Shown piece by piece: positions 43,030-51,102 of a stretch of 64,000 nt of DNA (the first letter of the stretch is position 1; each line of letters starts with the position of its first letter). The stretch is from G965195345 sp965277775 (GTDB lineage Bacteria > Pseudomonadota > Gammaproteobacteria > CAKMZV01), in NCBI GenBank assembly GCA_965277775.1, contig OZ255843.1, positions 1,116,001-1,180,000 on the forward strand, in the 5' to 3' direction. Under the pieces are notes generated by a model, which searched no databases, was not told the origin of the DNA, and was given only the letters and a program-made list of their open reading frames with translations. A program made the position numbers and the translations under genes.

Positions 43030-46000
43030 ATGATATTAAACACTTCCTGTTCTAAATCACCTGTATCTCAATTTTTCCTCGCTTTCATGAACGCAATCTC
43101 GCACGCATTCAAATCCGTGAATTGGCACATGCTGAGTACAATAAGCACAACCTTGGTGCTATCAGCTTTATTGTCTGCTTGCGGTGGCGGAGGTGGCGGA
43201 GGTGGTGGCGGGAGTAGCGACGAAAATACGCCAGGGCCAACAGCGACATTTTCAATCATTGGCAGTCACTTGATCGTCAATGAAGATTTTGTTGGTGAGC
43301 AATTAGTTGCCACTGCAACAGATGCGACCGATTTAACGGTCACTCAATCCACCACTGGCGTTGTCACTGTAACAGCCGCCACCTCAAGTGTCCTTGTATC
43401 AAGCATACTTAATGTCAATGGTGTAACCACCCTATCCATTACCATCAACGATGGTATGGTGGTGACAACCACCCAATTGGTGGTCCAAGTGAATGCCGTG
43501 AACGATACACCAACTTTGACCATATTAAACCCCGCAATCGTTCTAACTGAGGATTTTGCAGTGGCTACTTTTATCCGCACCATGACCTCAGATATTGAGG
43601 GTGATACCATCACTTTAACCGTGACCCAACCAACCCCTCATATTGTCAATACAGCTGTGACAACCTCTGGCATTAGAATATCAAGCATCCCTGATGCCAA
43701 TGGTACCGCCCTCTTAATCATTGAAGCCAGTGATGGCCAATTAAGTTCAACGGCTCAAGCGGTGGTGGTGGTGACAGCAGCCGTTGATACGCCAACCACC
43801 ATGATTTCAAGCGCAATAATCACCCTTGATGAAGATTTTTCGGGACCGATCGCCATTGCCACAGCAACTTCAGCAAATTCGGACCCATTGACTGTGACCT
43901 ATACTGAGTCAAGTACTGGTATTGTGCAAGTTTCTATTGCAACAGGCGTGGTAAGCATTTCTAGTTTACCAAATGCCAATGGTGTGACCACCTTGACCAT
44001 TACGGCTCAAGGCGGCGGCCGAACGAGTGTGCCCACCCAAGTGGTGGTACATATCACACCCGTTAACGACCCCCCGACTGTATCAGCGTCCTTGATGCAA
44101 GCCAACTTGCCTTTTAATTTTCAGCCATTCACCATTCTAACGTCTGCCACCGATTTGGAGGATCAGGATCGTTTGCTAAACATAGTAACCGCTCTGTCCA
44201 CCACAGGTGTGGTAACATTAACCACTGTTACGGGCGGTATCCAATTAACACCTGGTACCAATACAAGGATGATACAAATGGTGACGACCACCACTTTATC
44301 AACGGCAACGTTTTCCACCACTTTGACCTTGACAGTAACCGATAGCAGTGGTGCGCTTTCAATTTTACAGATCCCCGTAGTAGTGAGCCGTATGAGCAAC
44401 ACCCTACTGACCATCACAACAGCGGTCAAAACCATTCATTTATCATGGCCTGCTGTGCCTGGGGCAAGCTACTATCGTCTGTTGACCGACTTGGGTCGTG
44501 GCGGTGGTTTTGTCGATGCCAGCACCGCTGGCTTGATTGTTTCGCCCAATAGCGCCAATATCATGGCAACCACCGCCCAAATAGATGTGAGTTTGCACTA
44601 CTATATTCCTTCGGTGAATGACCCTCAATTTCTCATTCAAAGCTGTACCAACACTGGCGTGTGTACGTCGCATGTATTCGGCTTTTTAAGCAATGCAGCG
44701 GTGAGCGGATTAAGCGGTCAAATCGATATCAGCAATATACCCAGTTTTGGTACGGTTCAATATCGACTGAGTGATGATGGTCTTACGCTGGCGGCTGGAT
44801 ACCCACTAGAAGACGGGGCTTCAACGGGCATCAATAATATTTCTACAGGCGTTAGCATTAATTCTGGTGCAGTATATGTTTATACCCGCAACAGTAGCAC
44901 TGATGCTTGGACTCAACAGGCTTATATTAAGGCGAGTAATACACAGCTAGGTGGTTCATTTGGCGCAGCCATTGCACTGAGTGCTGATGGCAATACCCTG
45001 GTGGTTGGTTCACCCAGCGAAGACTCTATAGGCTCAGGTGTCGATGGTGACCAAACCACACTTGCTCCTGTTCTTCCTACTCATTTGAATACTGTATATC
45101 TTGGGGCAGCTTACGCCTTTACCCGCAATGCTGCTGGGGTGTGGCGTCAGCAGGCTTATATAAAACCAAGTTATGTGGAATCTGAATTCATTATTGACCC
45201 AACAAATCAATTAGGAGATCGATTTGGCCAAGTTGTTGCACTGAGCGCTGATGGTAATACCCTTGCGGTGGTTGCGCCAAATGAGGGTAGTTCAGCCACA
45301 GGTATCAATGGTGATCAGACAAATAATGGTGCAGCGAGATCTGGCGCAGTCTATGCATTTGCACGAAACAGTTCAGGCGTTTGGACTGAACAAGCCTATA
45401 TAAAAGCGAGCAATCCAGACTCTGGAGATAAATTTGGCGAGAACATTGCCCTGAGCAATGATGGCAATACCCTTGCGGTGGGTGTGCCGTTTGAGGATAG
45501 TTCAGCGACGGTGATCAACGGTGATGGGACAAATAATGGTGCATCGAACTCTGGTGCAATCTATGTATTTACACGAACTAGTTCAGCCGTTTGGACTCAA
45601 CAAGCCTATATAAAAGCACGCCATTCAGTCGCTGAGTCCCTTTTTGGCGATAAAATGGCTCTGAGCGGTCAAGGTCATACATTGGTTGCTGGACTAGAAT
45701 CATCCTCCCTAGATTCCACTCAAAGAGGTCCTGTGTATGTCTTTGTACGCATTGGCGGTGCTTGGGTTCAACAAGCTAGGCTTATTGTGACCGATGGTCT
45801 CCCTTTACTTCGTCCAAATTTTGCTCTGAACGATGATGGCAATTTACTTGTTGCGGACTCAGCATCAGGATCTTCTATCGGACTACATGAGATTTACGTT
45901 TATACACGCAATTTCGTCGGTGGAACAGCTAATTGGCTCCATCATGGTCAACTACAAAGCAGTTCACAAGGAAGAATAGACATCCCTGCTTTAGATTTGA

Positions 46001-46044
46001 TTGGTGATGGTAGAGCCTTTAGAAGAAATTTTGAACTCTACTAA
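43030..46044 (+). CDS. Surface lipoprotein with cadherin-like repeats and FG-GAP propeller
   Basis: About 1,004 residues. The lipoprotein signal ends in the lipobox LSAC, and the Cys is followed by ten Gly and an acidic stretch, a flexible tether. Then come about four tandem-95/cadherin-like repeats (FVGEQLVATATDATDLTV; each ends near VNDTPT-like linkers), a fibronectin-like module shared with the gene at 2-3292 (IVSPNSANI, YIPSVNDPQF), and seven FG-GAP-type repeats (FG.AIALSADGNTLVVGSPSEDS), the last two decayed. Possible starts: TTG 43021 (only one with AGG upstream), ATG 43030, 43087 or 43129; the signal peptide is best from 43087 or 43129. Inference: outer-membrane, surface-facing adhesin. 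Confidence 0.85.
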   Translation: MILNTSCSKSPVSQFFLAFMNAISHAFKSVNWHMLSTISTTLVLSALLSACGGGGGGGGGGSSDENTPGPTATFSIIGSHLIVNEDFVGEQLVATATDATDLTVTQSTTGVVTVTAATSSVLVSSILNVNGVTTLSITINDGMVVTTTQLVVQVNAVNDTPTLTILNPAIVLTEDFAVATFIRTMTSDIEGDTITLTVTQPTPHIVNTAVTTSGIRISSIPDANGTALLIIEASDGQLSSTAQAVVVVTAAVDTPTTMISSAIITLDEDFSGPIAIATATSANSDPLTVTYTESSTGIVQVSIATGVVSISSLPNANGVTTLTITAQGGGRTSVPTQVVVHITPVNDPPTVSASLMQANLPFNFQPFTILTSATDLEDQDRLLNIVTALSTTGVVTLTTVTGGIQLTPGTNTRMIQMVTTTTLSTATFSTTLTLTVTDSSGALSILQIPVVVSRMSNTLLTITTAVKTIHLSWPAVPGASYYRLLTDLGRGGGFVDASTAGLIVSPNSANIMATTAQIDVSLHYYIPSVNDPQFLIQSCTNTGVCTSHVFGFLSNAAVSGLSGQIDISNIPSFGTVQYRLSDDGLTLAAGYPLEDGASTGINNISTGVSINSGAVYVYTRNSSTDAWTQQAYIKASNTQLGGSFGAAIALSADGNTLVVGSPSEDSIGSGVDGDQTTLAPVLPTHLNTVYLGAAYAFTRNAAGVWRQQAYIKPSYVESEFIIDPTNQLGDRFGQVVALSADGNTLAVVAPNEGSSATGINGDQTNNGAARSGAVYAFARNSSGVWTEQAYIKASNPDSGDKFGENIALSNDGNTLAVGVPFEDSSATVINGDGTNNGASNSGAIYVFTRTSSAVWTQQAYIKARHSVAESLFGDKMALSGQGHTLVAGLESSSLDSTQRGPVYVFVRIGGAWVQQARLIVTDGLPLLRPNFALNDDGNLLVADSASGSSIGLHEIYVYTRNFVGGTANWLHHGQLQSSSQGRIDIPALDLIGDGRAFRRNFELY
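45283..45650 (+). repeat. 210-bp tandem repeat of propeller blades within the surface lipoprotein gene
   Basis: Adjacent blade units starting near 45283 and 45493 share long near-identical stretches, for example ACAAATAATGGTGCA and CAAGCCTATATAAAAGC. The period is 210 nt (70 codons). Nucleotide-level similarity beyond protein need suggests recent duplication or gene conversion. Confidence 0.75.
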
Positions 46045-46314
46045 TCTATATCACGGCCACAAAGATGCGGTGAAATAGCGAACAACAATCTGGTCGTGCC
46101 CACGATTTATAAGTACCAGCATGGCATCTTCAGCAATAAACTAATCGCCTTTGGTGATGCGCTTTTTTAACAGGAATTACGTAACATCTTGCGTGGCGGT
46201 CGTCAGATGAGTGAGCGCGCCAATAATTCACCAAGAACATCAAATCCAACGCCCAAGCAGTTATCGAATCGCTTCTCTTTTAAACTGCGTACTGGAAAAA
46301 TAGAAAAATCCTAA
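46045..46314 (+). other. Degenerate coding debris
   Basis: No intact gene. Short protein-like stretches appear in different frames: GEIANNNLVVPTIYKYQHG then IFSNKLIAFGDALF; after a frame change ELRNILRGGRQMSERA; after another TKNIKSNAQAVIESLLF before a stop at ~46274. Joined, they read as one continuous soluble protein, so this is probably a gene broken by at least two frameshifts. I do not recognise the family. Confidence 0.4.
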
Positions 46315-46888
46315 TCCCTGCTCCAATCACGCATCATTATTACAGGTACTAAAACGATTTTTGAAATTACACCAGAAACAGTAGCAATAGTGGCGCCCTT
46401 CATAGCAGCCATAGAAGTTGTTATAAGCAATATTATAAACAGTGAAAGTTTAGGAAAAAATTGAAGTATTAAAAGATCAGTTTGTTACATTATCTAACAA
46501 GTTGCATCAACTCATAGGTCATTATCAGGCAACGATAAACATCCCTCTTGATATGCACGGAATTAAAACAGCTGGAAAATCAAGCCCTCTTACGGAACAC
46601 GGATTGAAAATTGCCAAGAATATCAGAGCATCTGATACAGTCGGTAAATACATTGACCGCGTTAGACCGAAGATACCCAACGATGCAAACAAATTAAAAA
46701 TTCAACAGGTCTGCTTTGATTATGCCTTTTCAGAACTCATGAACATAATGGAACAGGATAAACGATCAACAGTAGCGAAAGCAATTTATAAAGGGAGCGG
46801 TAATTACCAAGAAATTCTAATCATTTATGGCATTTTGTTCAGAGATAGCATATTCAAAACAAAAGGGAACTTTAAGCGCCTCCACTAA
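46315..46888 (+). pseudogene. Frameshifted hypothetical gene
   Basis: The first frame (46315-46464) reads TKTIFEITPETVAIVAPFIA through VVISNIINSESLGK and ends at TGA 46462. The second frame (46454-46888) continues IEVLKDQFVTLSNKLHQLIG to the end at FKRLH. Removing one A from the six-A run at 46455-46460 joins them into one ~190-residue protein with an N-terminal hydrophobic segment, coiled-coil, an SSPLTEHGLKIAKNI segment and a helical C-terminus. The 128-residue second part could still be translated from TTG 46502. Function unknown. Confidence 0.55.
46692..46747 (+). repeat. 56-bp inverted repeat, right copy
   Basis: Partner of 42716-42771 (53/56 identical in reverse complement). It lies inside the coding part of the frameshifted gene, so this copy shows the original reading context and the left copy is the displaced one. 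Confidence 0.85.
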
Positions 46889-46904
46889 AATTCAGCTTGT
46901 GGCA

Positions 46905-47243
46905 TCAGGTATATAATGCCCAAAAATAAAGCCCGAGGAAAAAACTCCACGCCAACAATACGCTCAATAACAGATGGCGTCTTAAGGGGTAAAGAATCAG
47001 CAAGAAAAAAACCAATCCACCGATCCGAATCCACCATTCAACGTTCTGCAAAACGGTTGAGGGTAGAACGACCATCCGAATAACGATGGCGCTGACCGTC
47101 GCATAGGCAATGTATTTACACCATAAGATTATGGGCGCCGTCGGACTGAGATTTTTGCTCAGGCGTACCCCAAGAAAACGCCAAAAATAGCTGCCCGCAG
47201 CGGCGCCAAAAATAGCAATCCAAATGGCGGTCTCAGTGCTCAT
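46905..47243 (-). CDS. azlD: AzlD-family branched-chain amino-acid export subunit
   Basis: A 112-residue protein from ATG 47243 (MSTETAIWIAIFG); longer frames to 47327 lie inside the preceding gene. Four membrane segments and length fit AzlD/LivH-like small subunits (GSYFWRFLGVRL near residue 15). With AzlC it exports branched-chain amino acids or analogues. It overlaps azlC by 11 nt. Confidence 0.85.
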   Translation of the reverse strand: MSTETAIWIAIFGAAAGSYFWRFLGVRLSKNLSPTAPIILWCKYIAYATVSAIVIRMVVLPSTVLQNVEWWIRIGGLVFFLLILYPLRRHLLLSVLLAWSFFLGLYFWALYT

Positions 47244-47952
47244 GAGTGGCGTCCTTAGACGTATAAAAGTAAACGCCTGTTCCCACCACAATACCGGCAA
47301 ATATAACCCCCCAGGTTGGCATAACAAGGGTAAAAATAATGCCGAGTAAACCCCCGCCTATGATACTCAATAGGACGGGTTTTTCTGTATCATTGACGAG
47401 CATGAGTGCCATGAGATAGATGGGGTTAATGTAGGTTAATAAGGCGAGCCACTCTGGTGTTACGCGGTTGGCAATATAATAACCAATCATGGTGCATGCA
47501 CAGGACAAGCACCACAGAGCAACACTAAAAGTGAGGAAAAATCGCATTCGATCGACAGGGTCAATGCGCTTATAAACGCCCATGTACGAAACCCAACCGG
47601 TAATGGCCACAAAAAATGCCGCCACATTCAACTGCCAGGCGGGGGCGTGCTGACCGATGTGGGGAGATAAAACCATAGCCATTGGAATAAACCGAATGTT
47701 GGCCAGCATCACGGCAACCCAAACAGAAAACAACGAACTGCCAATTAAAAACTGATCAACCAGAACAATCTGCGCCGGCATGGCATAGATGGTAAAGGTG
47801 GAGAAGAAGGCCTGCATTGGACTAAAATTTGCCGTGGACAATAAAATGCCAAGAATAATGAAGCTTGAGCCCAAGCCGATGCCTCGGTGCAAAGCATAGC
47901 GAACCCCAAAACTTAATAACTGCCCAGCTTGAAGTTTGTCGTTGTTGTCCAT
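47233..47952 (-). CDS. azlC: AzlC-family branched-chain amino-acid export permease
   Basis: About 239 residues from ATG 47952; an ATG at 47991 would add 13 non-conserved residues. Membrane protein with the AzlC layout: GIGLGSSFIILGILLSTANF, AMPAQIVLVDQFLIGSS, NIRFIPMAMVLSPHI. It forms the large subunit of a two-part exporter with AzlD. It is divergent from hslU, occupying the side where hslV normally lies. Confidence 0.87.
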   Translation of the reverse strand: MDNNDKLQAGQLLSFGVRYALHRGIGLGSSFIILGILLSTANFSPMQAFFSTFTIYAMPAQIVLVDQFLIGSSLFSVWVAVMLANIRFIPMAMVLSPHIGQHAPAWQLNVAAFFVAITGWVSYMGVYKRIDPVDRMRFFLTFSVALWCLSCACTMIGYYIANRVTPEWLALLTYINPIYLMALMLVNDTEKPVLLSIIGGGLLGIIFTLVMPTWGVIFAGIVVGTGVYFYTSKDATHEH

Positions 47953-48146
47953 ATAATAATTAGATACTAAAAGGTTTGTAACGCGTTCCATGACAGGGCA
48001 TAGGATGAGACATTCACCAGCCTCTGTGGTCTCTGCTACGGGTGGCGCCGTTATTGATCTTTGTCAGTGTGCCCATTATATTTAGCTTTGGGTACATTGT
48101 GCATACAATGAAGGCGATTAAACGCGCACGCACCGTGAGAAAAAAT

Positions 48147-49481
48147 ATGTCGATCATGACACCCCGAGAAATTGTTTCCCAATTAGACCGTCACATTATT
48201 GGACAAGATGAAGCCAAACGCGCTGTGTCCATAGCGCTTCGTAATCGTTGGCGACGCCAACAAGTTGATGAAGCATTGCAAGCTGAGATCATGCCTAAAA
48301 ATATCCTTTTGATTGGTCCTACGGGTGTTGGTAAGACAGAAATCGCTCGAAGATTGGCCAAGTTAGTCCACGCGCCCTTTATCAAGGTAGAAGCGACCAA
48401 ATTTACCCAAATTGGCTATGTGGGTAAGGACGTTGATTCTATCATTCGCGATTTGGTGTTAATTTCACAAACTCAAACGCGCGAAAAAGCCATTGAGGAA
48501 GCTCAACCCAAAGCCGAACTTGCCGCAGAAGAAGCCTTGTTGGATTTGTTGTTGCCTCCAATTACCACAACCAGTGTCACAGATGACTTGGACTCTCATG
48601 AAAAATCCCGAAAAACCCGAGAAAAGTTGCGGATTCAATTACGCAATAACGCCTTAGACGATAAATTGATCGAAATACAGTCGGACGTAACGCCCAAAAT
48701 TCAATTGCAGGGTGCACCAGGCATGGAAGAAATGGCCGAACAGCTTCAAGAAATGTTTGGCAACATGAAGTCTAAAAAGAAAACGCGCAAAGTCAAAGTC
48801 AAAGATGCTTGGAAAGTATTGATCGACCAAGAGGCGGCCAAATTGATTGATGAGGAAGAAATTCGTCTTGAAGCCGTGCGCAATGCCGAACAAAATGGCA
48901 TCATTTTCATCGACGAATTCGATAAGATCACCCGAAATAGTAACAATAATCACAGTGGCGATGTTTCGCACGAAGGCGTTCAGAGAGATTTATTGCCCCT
49001 CATTGAAGGGTGTACCGTTAATACAAAATTAGGCAACATGAAGACCGACCACATGCTTTTCATTGCCTCTGGCGCATTCCACAACAGCAAACCAAGCGAC
49101 CTTATTGCTGAAATTCAAGGCCGTTTGCCCATCCGCGTAGAGCTGAAAACGCTCAGCGTTGACGATTTTGAAAAAATTCTCAAAGAACCCAAACATTCTT
49201 TGCCTGAGCAATACTCCGCGCTCTTAGGCGCTGATGGTGTCAAGCTGCAATGGCGTCCTGAAGGCATTCGTCGATTGGCTGAGATTGCCTGGGAAATCAA
49301 TGACCGTCAAGAAAACATTGGCGCAAGAAGATTACACACCGTTCTCGAACGCTTATTGAACAACATTTCCTTTGCCGCGCCTGATCACCAGCAGCCAGAA
49401 TTAGTCATTGACGAAGCCATGGCCAATGAGCAGTTAGAATCTTTGGCCAAAGACGTGGATTTGAGTCATTATATTTTATGA
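48147..49481 (+). CDS. hslU: ATP-dependent protease ATPase subunit HslU (ClpY)
   Basis: 444 residues from ATG 48147, where the protein begins MSIMTPREIVSQLDRHIIGQ, aligned with E. coli HslU (443 residues). Walker A GPTGVGKTEIARRL; Walker B GIIFIDEFDKI; the GYVGKDV pore motif; the C-terminal tail DLSHYIL that inserts into HslV. It unfolds and feeds substrates to the HslV peptidase. hslV, normally just upstream, is absent from this window. An extra 35 codons open in frame upstream are hydrophobic and not part of the family. Confidence 0.95.
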   Translation: MSIMTPREIVSQLDRHIIGQDEAKRAVSIALRNRWRRQQVDEALQAEIMPKNILLIGPTGVGKTEIARRLAKLVHAPFIKVEATKFTQIGYVGKDVDSIIRDLVLISQTQTREKAIEEAQPKAELAAEEALLDLLLPPITTTSVTDDLDSHEKSRKTREKLRIQLRNNALDDKLIEIQSDVTPKIQLQGAPGMEEMAEQLQEMFGNMKSKKKTRKVKVKDAWKVLIDQEAAKLIDEEEIRLEAVRNAEQNGIIFIDEFDKITRNSNNNHSGDVSHEGVQRDLLPLIEGCTVNTKLGNMKTDHMLFIASGAFHNSKPSDLIAEIQGRLPIRVELKTLSVDDFEKILKEPKHSLPEQYSALLGADGVKLQWRPEGIRRLAEIAWEINDRQENIGARRLHTVLERLLNNISFAAPDHQQPELVIDEAMANEQLESLAKDVDLSHYIL

Positions 49482-49852
49482 GTACCACTTCCCCTGTTCC
49501 AGAAACGCTTCGCTTGAACAAAGAGAAGAACGTTTTGACCGTTGAATTTGCCGATCAAAGTTACGCCTTGCGGGCAGAATTTCTAAGAGTGCTTTCCCCT
49601 TCGGCTGAAGTTCAAGGACACAGTCCAAGCACGGCAACCCTACAATTGGGCAAACAAGCGGTTAAAATTCAAGCCTTGGAGCCCGTTGGACAATACGGCA
49701 TAAAGATTGTTTTTGATGATGGACACGATACGGGTATTTACGCTTGGGATACGCTTTACGATTATGGCAAGAATGCCGATGCCTATTGGCACAAGTATTT
49801 AAAGCAAGTAGAACAACACAGATCAAACAACGGACAATTCAAAGCCCTTTAA
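49478..49852 (+). CDS. DUF971 (gamma-butyrobetaine hydroxylase-like N-terminal) protein
   Basis: A 124-residue protein with the DUF971 fold: LRLNKEKNVLTVEFAD, YALRAEFLRVLSPSAEVQGH, QYGIKIVFDDGHDTGIYAWDTLYDYG. In eukaryotes this domain is a zinc/iron-binding N-terminal region; bacterial members often lie between hslU and ubiE, as here. Function unproven. It overlaps hslU by 4 nt. Confidence 0.9.
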   Translation: MSTTSPVPETLRLNKEKNVLTVEFADQSYALRAEFLRVLSPSAEVQGHSPSTATLQLGKQAVKIQALEPVGQYGIKIVFDDGHDTGIYAWDTLYDYGKNADAYWHKYLKQVEQHRSNNGQFKAL

Positions 49853-49874
49853 CAAAACATTTGAACGAATAAAT

Positions 49875-50618
49875 ATGAATAAAACCACCGATTTTGGCTT
49901 TGAACAAGTCCCCATCGACGAAAAAGTCAAACGCGTGCGCTCGGTTTTTGACTCAGTCGCGCCAAAATATGATTTGATGAATGACTTAATGTCTTTTGGT
50001 ATTCATCGTCTGTGGAAGAATTTCACCGTCGATTTTTGCCGTCCCGCTGCAGATGCCCACATCTTGGATTTGGCTGGCGGTACTGGCGACATTGCCAATA
50101 GACTGGCGCCTTTTTTAAATGCAAATGGGCGAATCACCATTGCCGACATCAACGAAAAAATGCTGGCTGTGGGCATGGAGAGATTGGCAAACATCAACCA
50201 TTGCCCCATCGAATTTGTACTGGCGGATGCCGAGTCCTTGCCCTTTCCCGAACAGCAGTTTGACTTAATCACCATGGCATTCGGCTTGCGCAATGTGACG
50301 AATAAACAGCAAGCACTCAATGAAATGCGACGTTGTTTAAAACCAGGCGGTAAAGCGATCATCTTGGAATTTTCCAAGGTCAATACCGAGCTACTGAGCA
50401 AGGCTTATGATTTTTATAGCTTCCAAGTCCTCCCGCGCTTAGGCAAAGCTGTGTTGGATGATGAAAACAGTTATAGATACTTGGCTGAATCCATTCGCAA
50501 GCACCCAGACCAAGTGTGCCTCAAAAACATGCTAGATGAGGCTGGTTTTAGTCACAGTGGCTTCCTCAATCTAAATGATGGCATTGTAGCCATCCATTAC
50601 GGCTATGTCGCTCATTAA
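49875..50618 (+). CDS. ubiE: Ubiquinone/menaquinone C-methyltransferase
   Basis: A 247-residue SAM-dependent methyltransferase. FGFEQVPIDEKVKRVRSVFD and YDLMNDLMSFGIHRLWK are the UbiE N-terminal signatures; LDLAGGTGDIANRLA is SAM motif I; ITMAFGLRNVTN is the second signature. It methylates C2 of the quinone ring (2-methoxy-6-polyprenyl benzoquinol to its 5-methyl form, or DMK to MK). It overlaps ubiJ by 14 nt. Confidence 0.96.
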   Translation: MNKTTDFGFEQVPIDEKVKRVRSVFDSVAPKYDLMNDLMSFGIHRLWKNFTVDFCRPAADAHILDLAGGTGDIANRLAPFLNANGRITIADINEKMLAVGMERLANINHCPIEFVLADAESLPFPEQQFDLITMAFGLRNVTNKQQALNEMRRCLKPGGKAIILEFSKVNTELLSKAYDFYSFQVLPRLGKAVLDDENSYRYLAESIRKHPDQVCLKNMLDEAGFSHSGFLNLNDGIVAIHYGYVAH

Positions 50619-51090
50619 GCTGGACGCCGTGGTTAATGCTTTGCTCAGCTATGATTTAGCTGCGCAAAAACGACTGCAACAACTCGACCAGCAATCGCTC
50701 AACTGGGTGATTGAAAATTGGGGCATTAACCTTATTGTGCGCGTTGAACAAGGCGCCCTTACTATTGACATGAAAACCGCTGAAACCACCTGTTTCATTA
50801 AAGCCTCACCGCAAACGCTCAAAAAAATAGCACAAGACGAATTGAGCGAAGATTTGCGCAAAAACCTTCAATTTAGCGGAAGTTATCAGACAATCATTGA
50901 TTTTGCCTGCCTTTTAACAACACCAAACATTGATTGGGCATCTTTGTTAAGTGACTATGTGCCGGCTTTTGCGGTCAATGAAGCACAGCGCAAGAAAAAC
51001 GCTATAGAAGCGACGATAATGCAAAAATGGCAACACCTTAAACAGGATTGGCAGGATCACCAAAAAGCGCAAGCTTCTCGCAGACCATAA
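50605..51090 (+). CDS. ubiJ: Ubiquinone biosynthesis accessory factor UbiJ (SCP2 domain)
   Basis: A 161-residue protein with an SCP2-like lipid-binding domain (residues ~20-115; GALTIDMKTAETTCFIKASP, ENLQFSGSYQTIIDFA-like segment) and a helical C-terminus (QRKKNAIEATIMQKWQ). Position directly after ubiE supports UbiJ, which organises the ubiquinone-making complex. ubiB, often next, is not here: convergent bioA follows. Confidence 0.88.
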   Translation: MSLIKLDAVVNALLSYDLAAQKRLQQLDQQSLNWVIENWGINLIVRVEQGALTIDMKTAETTCFIKASPQTLKKIAQDELSEDLRKNLQFSGSYQTIIDFACLLTTPNIDWASLLSDYVPAFAVNEAQRKKNAIEATIMQKWQHLKQDWQDHQKAQASRRP

Positions 51091-51102
51091 AGAAAAACAA
51101 GC

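Noticed and set aside
43168..43230. GGN tract as a phase-variation switch
   Set aside because: The unit is three bases, so slippage changes Gly number but not frame.
48042..48146. N-terminal hydrophobic extension of HslU (35 codons in frame)
   Set aside because: Family proteins begin at MSxMTPREI; the ATG at 48147 matches E. coli HslU exactly and the upstream part has no homology.
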